Shown here piece after piece: positions 7,698-13,505 of a stretch of 14,083 nt of DNA. The DNA lies in NCBI GenBank assembly GCA_945861605.1, contig CAMAVG010000016.1, forward strand, positions 1 to 14,083. Direction: 5' to 3'. Position numbers and translations under genes: made by a program. The notes below the pieces were generated by a model. The model did no database searches and was not told the origin of the DNA. It saw only the letters and a program-made list of their open reading frames with translations. Each line of letters starts with the position of its first letter. Position 1 is the stretch's first letter. This stretch comes from Rickettsia typhi (lineage in GTDB: Bacteria > Pseudomonadota > Alphaproteobacteria > Rickettsiales > Deianiraeaceae).

Positions 7698-10600
7698 ATG
7701 AAGATTTTCAACCCACGCACTGCCTTTCACAATTCCAAACCTCAGTTTAACATAGGGAAAAGGTCTCGCGGGATCACACTTTTTGAGCTTGGAATCGTTT
7801 TGTTGATAATCGCAGTTGCAATGGCAGGCACATATATCGCCTACGATTTCTTCATAAAGCGTGTGAAATCTACAAAAACGATGATAGAAATGCAGGATTA
7901 CCGCAAGGGTTTTGAATCATTCCATTCAGTTTACGGTGCCATACCCGGTGATATGACATCCGCTTCACGCAGAATTGCCTCCACAATGATAGACGGAAAC
8001 GGCGATGGAAAGGTTGCGTCGGAATCTGAGCAAAACGCATTTTGGCCACACATGGGTTATTCCAAAATCATCGCGAAGAAATATGAAAATGTTGCGAATA
8101 ATGTCAGCCCAAAAATTGCGTACAATCTTCCACGACTACAAGATTCCGACGACATCGCAATCGGCGTAATTTACAATACACCATCTGGCGTTCGTGCCAA
8201 TTCTTATATACTCGGAGGTCTCGACGGAAGATCCGTCACTGTTCCAAGATTCAGCGTTGAAGACGCACAAGTTATGGATCAAAAATTCGACGACAACAAC
8301 CCAATAACAGGTGGTGTAATGTGTGGAATGGGTGTGCAATCTGGTACAATTACCGCATGTAACTATTCTAGTCCGACTACCCAAAGCGACGCAAACATCT
8401 TCATTCCATTCACACCACAAACAACCGACGCCTCAAATTCCTGCCCAGCACAATCCGTTCAAATCTCACAACAACTTGTGGCCAATGCTCCTGCTATCGC
8501 CGCAAACGCAATCGTTTTATACAATTGCCGCGATATCAACCCAAGTTATTCAGGCGCATATTCCCTAACTTGCATACCAGTAAGGAATTCCTCAAACGCC
8601 ATAACTGGATATTCAGTCAGGACAACAGCAACGACATGTTCACTCAAAACATGTGCAGTGCCAACTCTTGCATCAATTTCCGGCGCTTCATCAATTCAAT
8701 CCGCCGCTGTACAATCAGGACAATACCTCTCCTACACATGCAACGCAGGACTCTACGCCACAAAATCCCTCTGCTCGCCAAATTTATCAACAGACACCGC
8801 CTCATTCAATCCAGCCCCAGCCTGCACATCAACACCGACTGGAATCTCCGGCAACATTCCAATTTACGCAATCGACACCCAAACATTTCAAGATTCCGGA
8901 CGCAAATTCAACGATTCCGGCTCAACAGTTTACGATATATTCTCCGGAAGTAAAATATTCGGATTATTCGGCTCGACAACAACATCGCAAAACTATATTC
9001 CAAAGTATAACACGCAAAATACGGGCGTTGTCCCAAGCTCAATTTATGACAACGGTACTTCCGTCGGAATTGGCACTGCAACACCAAATTCAAGTGCAAT
9101 TTTGGATTTAACCTCCACAACAAAAGCCTTCCTTCCACCAAGAATGACAACCGCACAAATGAACGCGATTGCTACTCCCACCAAAGGAATGCTTATTTTC
9201 AACATGACGGACGGTGTATTTTACCAATACAATGGAACTGGTTGGGAATCTCTTCAGAAATCTGTGCCAGTTGCAGGTGCGACGCCCGTTGGAACAATTG
9301 CCGCATGGTCAAGCACAACAGCACCAAACGGCTGGGTTTTGGTCGATGGAACGACCGTTACAAGTTCGTCGAACTATCCTGAGCTTTGCAAGGTTTTAAA
9401 CAATGGAACTGCTTGTGCAAGCGGAACAACAAAAACCGTTCCGGATTTCCGCGGTTATTTCCTGCGTGGATATGGTACAAATCCTGATGGAACAACTTCG
9501 GGAACCGGTGTATTGCTTGCAAAGGTGTCTGGAGCTTCCAACGGAACTACGGTTGCTAATGTGAACTCTCTTGCTGTCAATACATCACAAACACAAACCA
9601 CCCCAGCACAATTACAATCATACTACGATAGTGTATCTGGACCTAACGCTCCAGATACAGTTCCTGCGGAAGTTACAGCAGCAAGTAATGGAGTCCCTGG
9701 GTATAGTGTATATCTTGGGCATAATGTATGGTGGTATCGTGGAAATGGTGTTGGGTCATGGACTTCATTTGGAGGAAAGATTTCTTTTAACCTTCCAATT
9801 ACTAAGCTATACACTTCGAAAACCACTGGCTTCGTTGTTAATAATGCCATTGCCGTAAATTACATTATGAAAGCGGAATCGACAACACTCACAAGTCAGG
9901 ATATTGACGCCGTCCTTTCCAAAGTTATGGGATTCATCGGCGGCACACCAACCGCGAATTCATTTGCAATGTTTGATTCAACCGCAAGCAAATTTGTATC
10001 AACAAATGTTTACCAAAAAACCGCAGGCAGCACAACATCCGTTGGAGTTGGAACCTCAAGCCCAACACCAAGCGCCGTTCTTGAGCTTTCCTCCACAACG
10101 CAAGGGTTTTTACCACCAAGAATGACGATCGCCCAAATGAATGCAATCGTTGCCCCAGTTCTTGGAATGATAGTCTACACAACCGATAACGGGACTCTTC
10201 AAATTTACAACGGAACAAATTGGGCAATTCTGACACCTCCATCAACTGGTCCAACTGCAACAACCGTTCCAGCGGGGACTATCGTCGCATGGAGTTCAAA
10301 CACAATTCCAAGTGGTTGGCTTTTGTTAAACGGTGCAAACTATGATTCTGCAACATATCCTGACCTCGCAAACGCACGCGGTTGCACTACTGCTTCGTGT
10401 CCATTGCCGGATTTCCGCGGTTATTTCATTCGCGGCCTTGGTGGTGTTGATTCAGACGCCGCGAGAACCATTGGCAGTATTCAACTGGATTCAACGGCAT
10501 TGCCAAAGGCTGGGTTTTCTACAAGTGCTGCTGGTGGTCATAGTCACACTATACCACTTTATAATTATGCAATTGGTACAGGTCAGTATGTTGAGAGTGC

Positions 10601-11660
10601 CGATTCGAATTATAGAGGCAACGATACTTCTACTAGTGCAGCTCCCGATCACTACCACTATATTACCGGCGGTGATGCCGAAACACGCCCAAAAAACATT
10701 GCGGTGAATTATATCATCAAGGCAAAAAATGTGATGATAACCCAAAGCGATTTAGCATCAATGATGTCCAGCATCATGACAACAGGCACAACAGGAACCC
10801 CAAATTCCATATCAATGTTCGATTCCACAGGCGCAAAATTCCAAAGCTCCGGTCTTTCGCAGGTTGCAAATGTCCTCAATTACAACCCAACCGGTACAGC
10901 AAATTTGATGTCACTTGCCCAAACGGGAATGAGCCTAACTCCAAAATCGGGAATGGCTCTTAAATTTGGAAATGATTACACTGGAATTGGTAATCCAAAC
11001 TATACGGGAGTCAACGGCTTAAGCGACAAGCTTCAGTTTTATGTCAACAGCACGACGACCCCCTCACTAACAGTGAACGCAAATGGTGTTAATGTCACTG
11101 GTGCGTTTACCGTCAACGGCAGTGCGATATCAGGCGGAAGCGGGAGTGGAGTCCCGATATCAGCAACTGCTCCAGCTTCACCAACCGCAGGCACAATTTA
11201 CTACGATACAACAACAAACCAACTGAGAATCTACTCAACAGATGGCGTGAATCCAAATTGGTTCAGGGTTCTCACAAGGAAAGATGTCATCGCATTCACA
11301 ATTACTGCCGCAAATGGTGGATTTTTCGACCCATGTTCTGGCACTCCAAATGCAATTGTTCCATCAAATGTTGCATCAATTGTCGGCGGTTCAAGTGGTT
11401 TATGCGACTATGCCACTGGATATCAATGGGTTAGTATAACAATTCCATTTCCAATACCAAATGCTGTCGTTACTGCAACATGGGGCGTTCATGCATTGGC
11501 ATACTCTGGAAGCTTATTTCAAGCCAACCCAGGATCACTAGTAATTAGTCATATTGTAACAAATTCAACGCAGACGAACTTTGGACTTTTCTTTAATGAA
11601 CCGACAGGAGCACCGATTCAACAGACTAAAATTAATGTCACAGTTATAAACCCAAATTGA
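7698..11660 (+). CDS. Giant type IV pilin-like protein fused to phage tail-collar modules
   Basis: A 1320-residue mosaic surface protein. Residues 1-25 form a long basic leader ending KRSRG, followed by ITLFELGIVLLIIAV: a prepilin peptidase site with Glu at +5 and the pilin hydrophobic helix (26-52). A pseudopilin-like body follows to about 235, with YGAIPGDM near 79 and VEDAQVMDQKFDDNNPITGG at 187-206. Residues 249-376 hold two four-cysteine modules (C249, C277, C292, C314; C319, C348, C359, C376), the second sushi-like. Two tandem tail-fibre modules follow: a linker with LPPRMT-AQMNAI (479-491, 805-817), a collar domain of the PF07484 type (530-595 with VPDFRGYFLRGYG; 858-916 with LPDFRGYFIRGLG), a tip, and an end strand IAVNYI.KA (718-726, 1001-1009). 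A third partial module spans about 1031-1200, then a unique C-terminus to 1320. It is presumably membrane-anchored, then assembled into or displayed on a type IV pilus-like structure, with the collar parts binding a target. That role is inference; the domain order is seen. Confidence 0.85.
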   Translation: MKIFNPRTAFHNSKPQFNIGKRSRGITLFELGIVLLIIAVAMAGTYIAYDFFIKRVKSTKTMIEMQDYRKGFESFHSVYGAIPGDMTSASRRIASTMIDGNGDGKVASESEQNAFWPHMGYSKIIAKKYENVANNVSPKIAYNLPRLQDSDDIAIGVIYNTPSGVRANSYILGGLDGRSVTVPRFSVEDAQVMDQKFDDNNPITGGVMCGMGVQSGTITACNYSSPTTQSDANIFIPFTPQTTDASNSCPAQSVQISQQLVANAPAIAANAIVLYNCRDINPSYSGAYSLTCIPVRNSSNAITGYSVRTTATTCSLKTCAVPTLASISGASSIQSAAVQSGQYLSYTCNAGLYATKSLCSPNLSTDTASFNPAPACTSTPTGISGNIPIYAIDTQTFQDSGRKFNDSGSTVYDIFSGSKIFGLFGSTTTSQNYIPKYNTQNTGVVPSSIYDNGTSVGIGTATPNSSAILDLTSTTKAFLPPRMTTAQMNAIATPTKGMLIFNMTDGVFYQYNGTGWESLQKSVPVAGATPVGTIAAWSSTTAPNGWVLVDGTTVTSSSNYPELCKVLNNGTACASGTTKTVPDFRGYFLRGYGTNPDGTTSGTGVLLAKVSGASNGTTVANVNSLAVNTSQTQTTPAQLQSYYDSVSGPNAPDTVPAEVTAASNGVPGYSVYLGHNVWWYRGNGVGSWTSFGGKISFNLPITKLYTSKTTGFVVNNAIAVNYIMKAESTTLTSQDIDAVLSKVMGFIGGTPTANSFAMFDSTASKFVSTNVYQKTAGSTTSVGVGTSSPTPSAVLELSSTTQGFLPPRMTIAQMNAIVAPVLGMIVYTTDNGTLQIYNGTNWAILTPPSTGPTATTVPAGTIVAWSSNTIPSGWLLLNGANYDSATYPDLANARGCTTASCPLPDFRGYFIRGLGGVDSDAARTIGSIQLDSTALPKAGFSTSAAGGHSHTIPLYNYAIGTGQYVESADSNYRGNDTSTSAAPDHYHYITGGDAETRPKNIAVNYIIKAKNVMITQSDLASMMSSIMTTGTTGTPNSISMFDSTGAKFQSSGLSQVANVLNYNPTGTANLMSLAQTGMSLTPKSGMALKFGNDYTGIGNPNYTGVNGLSDKLQFYVNSTTTPSLTVNANGVNVTGAFTVNGSAISGGSGSGVPISATAPASPTAGTIYYDTTTNQLRIYSTDGVNPNWFRVLTRKDVIAFTITAANGGFFDPCSGTPNAIVPSNVASIVGGSSGLCDYATGYQWVSITIPFPIPNAVVTATWGVHALAYSGSLFQANPGSLVISHIVTNSTQTNFGLFFNEPTGAPIQQTKINVTVINPN
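7770..8402 (+). other. Prepilin N-terminus and pseudopilin-like head (residues 25-235)
   Basis: Part of the giant gene at 7698. Gly25 precedes the processed ITLFE terminus, and the 27-residue hydrophobic helix is what type IV pilins use to sit in the membrane and pack in the fibre core. The body has the pilin-like FESFHSVYGAIPGDM element and a late DAQVMDQKFDDNNPITG element often seen in pseudopilin-like proteins of this general type. C209 and C221 could form a pilin D-loop disulphide. Confidence 0.8.
8442..8825 (+). repeat. Two tandem four-cysteine (sushi/CCP-like) modules, residues 249-376
   Basis: Within the giant gene at 7698. Module 1 has cysteines 249, 277, 292, 314; module 2 has 319, 348, 359, 376. 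In both, a hydrophobic strand leads into the second Cys (IVLYNC and YLSYTC). Module 2 fits the sushi pattern closely: C-x-V-P at the start, Gly before Y-x-x-Y-x-C, then N-A-G-L-Y, a third Cys and a final P-A-P-A-C. The usual Trp is absent. Similarity is judged by eye from cysteine spacing. Confidence 0.45.
9054..9878 (+). repeat. Tail-fibre module A (linker, collar, tip; residues 453-727)
   Basis: First copy of the tandem module in the giant gene. It starts with SVGIGTATPNSSAILDL, then FLPPRMTTAQMNAI, a Tyr-Asn-Gly-x-x-Trp strand (YNGTGWESL), the collar domain VGTIAAWSSTTAPNGWVLVDG to VPDFRGYFLRGYG, a long tip (about 600-715) and IAVNYIMKA. The tip lacks the HxH pairs found in module B. The copies are related but well diverged in DNA, so the duplication is not recent. 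Confidence 0.8.
10032..10727 (+). repeat. Tail-fibre module B (linker, collar, HxH tip; residues 779-1010)
   Basis: Second copy of the module in the giant gene: SVGVGTSSPTPSAVLEL, FLPPRMTIAQMNAI, YNGTNWAIL, a collar domain from AGTIVAWSSNTIPSGWLLLNG to LPDFRGYFIRGLG, a tip and ETRPKNIAVNYIIKA, the classic tail-fibre collar ending. The tip has two HxH pairs, H948/H950 (GGHSHTI) and H985/H987 (PDHYHYI). Such pairs coordinate metal in some trimeric phage tail fibres, which suggests a trimeric, metal-bound tip; this is inference from the family. Confidence 0.82.
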
Positions 11661-11665
11661 ATTTT

Positions 11666-12397
11666 ATGCTTCTACTTTTTGCCTTAATGGACGCGCCGAT
11701 TTTTGTGAAAGTTGTGATTTTATTCTTAATCACGCTTGTAATTTTCACAATTGGAATTGCATTTGAACGCTTTGCAATACTATCGTTTCAGGAAAAATCC
11801 TCAAAAGATTTCGACAAAGACTTCAACTCCGGCGAAATGCTTGATGTAATTTTCAACAAACTTTCCAATAAAGATAAAATCCACGCACCTCTGGCACGAA
11901 TATTCTTCGTTGGAATGAAGGAGCTCACGCAAAGTAATATTCGCGCGATCGATTTCGCCGAAACATACGCCGAAGATGTCAAAAGAAATATTCGCGTTCG
12001 CATGCTTTCGATGACATCACTCGAGCAAAGCCAAATCGCACTTGAAATGAAAGGGAGCGTCTCATTCCTTATTGCCGTTGCCGTTGTCGCCCCATTGATA
12101 GGACTTCTTGGCACGCTTTACGGACTTATGCACAACATTCACGATTTTTCCTCGCCCGTCAGTTACGATGCCATTTCCGGAATTTACGCCTCACTTGCAA
12201 GCTCGGTTGTTAGCCTTGCCGTCAGTGTTGTCGCAATAATGACATACAACATTCTTGTCGCGAAAATCAATAATTACACAATGGAGCACGACATTTTCGG
12301 TGTAAAAGTTTCGAATATTCTCTCGCGAGAACTCGACTTCATAACAACAAATGCTTATCAACGCAAAGCAATCGAGATGAAAAACAAGCCTCAATAA
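11666..12397 (+). CDS. Divergent MotA/TolQ/ExbB-family proton-channel-like protein
   Basis: Inner-membrane protein with three predicted transmembrane segments in the TolQ/ExbB arrangement (numbering from the ATG at 11666): TM1 about 12-32, a cytoplasmic domain, TM2 about 131-155, TM3 about 173-198. In TolQ/ExbB these form a pentamer that uses proton flow to energise TolR/ExbD. TM2 keeps APLIGLLGTLYGLM with the conserved polar Thr150. TM3 ends in TYN like TolQ's AYN, but positions that are Glu, Thr and Pro in TolQ/ExbB (GIAEALIAT, AIPAV) are Ala175, Ser180 and Val189. It is therefore a divergent member and may not conduct protons in the usual way. A TTG at 11657 overlaps the TGA of the giant gene and could be the start; ATG is preferred as the commoner codon, and neither has a Shine-Dalgarno. 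No tolR, tolA, tolB or pal follows. Its closeness to the pilin-fibre gene suggests co-expression. Confidence 0.75.
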   Translation: MLLLFALMDAPIFVKVVILFLITLVIFTIGIAFERFAILSFQEKSSKDFDKDFNSGEMLDVIFNKLSNKDKIHAPLARIFFVGMKELTQSNIRAIDFAETYAEDVKRNIRVRMLSMTSLEQSQIALEMKGSVSFLIAVAVVAPLIGLLGTLYGLMHNIHDFSSPVSYDAISGIYASLASSVVSLAVSVVAIMTYNILVAKINNYTMEHDIFGVKVSNILSRELDFITTNAYQRKAIEMKNKPQ

Positions 12398-12404
12398 AAT
12401 TTTC

Positions 12405-12410
12405 TTGACA
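12405..12410 (+). promoter_or_regulatory. Candidate -35 element (TTGACA) before nfu
   Basis: TTGACA within CTTGACAA lies 52 bases before the nfu ATG and 8 bases after the TolQ-like stop, so nfu probably has its own promoter. TATCAT at 12423-12428 is only 12 bases away and no good -10 hexamer is at 16-18 bases. Confidence 0.38.
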
Positions 12411-12456
12411 AATTCCCTCAACTATCATTCACACCAAAATAACTGCTTGAAATTAC

Positions 12457-13014
12457 ATGTTTATTCAGACTGAGGAAACGCCAAACCCGCTTTCTTTGAA
12501 ATTTTTACTCAATATCGAAATTGCACCGGAGGGCTACTGTGCTTCGTTTGCGAAAAACGGCGATATGCAATCCACACCAAATTTTGTGCGGGATATCCTC
12601 TCGATATCATCGGTTCTGAATGTGACGGTTTTCTCACATTTTGTGACGGCATCAATTGAAGAAGGTGCAATTTGGAATACAATCAAGCCTGAAATTATCC
12701 ATATTCTCCTCGAGCACGCCCAATCAACCGGATTAAAAATCGCCACACCAACTGAGGCACCCGAAGCAAAACGCGAATTCTCCGGCATTGAAAAGGAAAT
12801 CGTTGATTTAATCGAGGAAAGGGTTAAGCCTGCTGTTGAAATGGACGGTGGAGACATTGAATTCGTCCGCTTTGATGAAGAAACCGGCATTGTTTATGTT
12901 AAAATGAAGGGCTCGTGCGATGGCTGCCCATCATCTTCTGCCACATTGAACGGTGGAATCAAGCGAATGCTTGAATATTACGTTCCGGAAGTTACTGATG
13001 TCCAACAAATTTAA
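12457..13014 (+). CDS. NFU1-type Fe-S cluster scaffold/carrier (Nfu_N + NifU)
   Basis: Iron-sulphur cluster carrier that receives clusters from the assembly machinery and passes 4Fe-4S clusters to target enzymes. The N-terminal Nfu_N domain (residues 1-88) begins with MFIQTEETPNPLSLKF, the hallmark of mitochondrial NFU1 and its alphaproteobacterial relatives. The C-terminal NifU domain (about 110-182) has the VEMDGGDIEFV block and the cluster-binding CDGC (C154, C157). The length of 185 is normal. The stop codon overlaps the convergent coaD stop by four bases (TTAA). It is probably transcribed alone from the promoter candidate at 12405. The symbol is left empty because nfuA usually denotes a different architecture in E. 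coli. Confidence 0.95.
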   Translation: MFIQTEETPNPLSLKFLLNIEIAPEGYCASFAKNGDMQSTPNFVRDILSISSVLNVTVFSHFVTASIEEGAIWNTIKPEIIHILLEHAQSTGLKIATPTEAPEAKREFSGIEKEIVDLIEERVKPAVEMDGGDIEFVRFDEETGIVYVKMKGSCDGCPSSSATLNGGIKRMLEYYVPEVTDVQQI

Positions 13015-13493
13015 GGCTTTTTGTAAAAATTCTTCATAATCCCAACAATGCACTTGGGAACGAACTGCGAAATATCACCATCAAGTTCAGCGACGGATCT
13101 AATCATTCGCGAGGAAACGAAGTGCATGTCGTCTTTTGCTGGAAGGAAAACAGTTTCAATATTGTTATTCAGCCTTGAATTTACGCAGGACATTTGAAAT
13201 TCGTACTCGAAATCTGAAATGGCACGAAGACCACGAACAACAATTTTTGAATCAACTTTTTCCATAAAATTGACTAATAGACCCTCAAAAATGATAACCT
13301 CAGCCTTGATATTAAATTCCGCCAGTGCCTTTTTTACCATTTCCATTCTCTCTTCTGGGGTGAAGATACTCGTTTTATTATTATTCTTTGCAACGGCGAC
13401 GACAACCTCGCCAAAAATTTTCTGTGCCTTGGTAATGATATCAATATGCCCAAGGGTTATTGGGTCAAATGTGCCGGGATACACTGCCTTCAT
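13011..13493 (-). CDS. coaD: Phosphopantetheine adenylyltransferase
   Basis: Cytoplasmic nucleotidyltransferase that joins 4'-phosphopantetheine and ATP to give dephospho-CoA and pyrophosphate, the penultimate step of CoA synthesis. The N-terminal YPGTFDPITLGH carries the nucleotidyltransferase (H/T)xGH motif as T13-L-G-H16. VVRGLRAISDFEYEFQM at 85-101 is the family substrate-binding block, with R88 and R91. The C-terminal block SSRMIRSVAELDGDISQFVP at 127-146 corresponds to the ISST-(V/L)R segment. Length 160 is normal. It starts 12 bases after the stop of tmk on the same strand, so the two are probably co-transcribed. No Shine-Dalgarno is visible. Confidence 0.96.
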   Translation of the reverse strand: MKAVYPGTFDPITLGHIDIITKAQKIFGEVVVAVAKNNNKTSIFTPEERMEMVKKALAEFNIKAEVIIFEGLLVNFMEKVDSKIVVRGLRAISDFEYEFQMSCVNSRLNNNIETVFLPAKDDMHFVSSRMIRSVAELDGDISQFVPKCIVGIMKNFYKKP

Positions 13494-13505
13494 TGGTTTT
13501 TATGA

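Noticed and set aside
9904..10263. Overlapping frames on both strands within the giant gene
   Set aside because: They are by-products of a long, low-complexity, Thr/Ser/Asn-rich gene; none has recognisable motifs or a plausible start region.
9054..10727. Diversity-generating retroelement acting on the tail-fibre tips
   Set aside because: No reverse transcriptase, no template repeat and no near-identical repeat with A-specific differences is present in the window; modules A and B are diverged throughout.
6159..11660. A complete prophage covering terL and the tail-collar gene
   Set aside because: The two genes are divergent, no portal, capsid, tail tube, integrase or lysis gene is present, and the collar part is fused to a pilin.
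11666..12397. Canonical tolQ of a Tol-Pal operon
   Set aside because: The TM3 Glu and Pro are missing and no tolR, tolA, tolB or pal follows; the next gene is nfu with its own promoter candidate.
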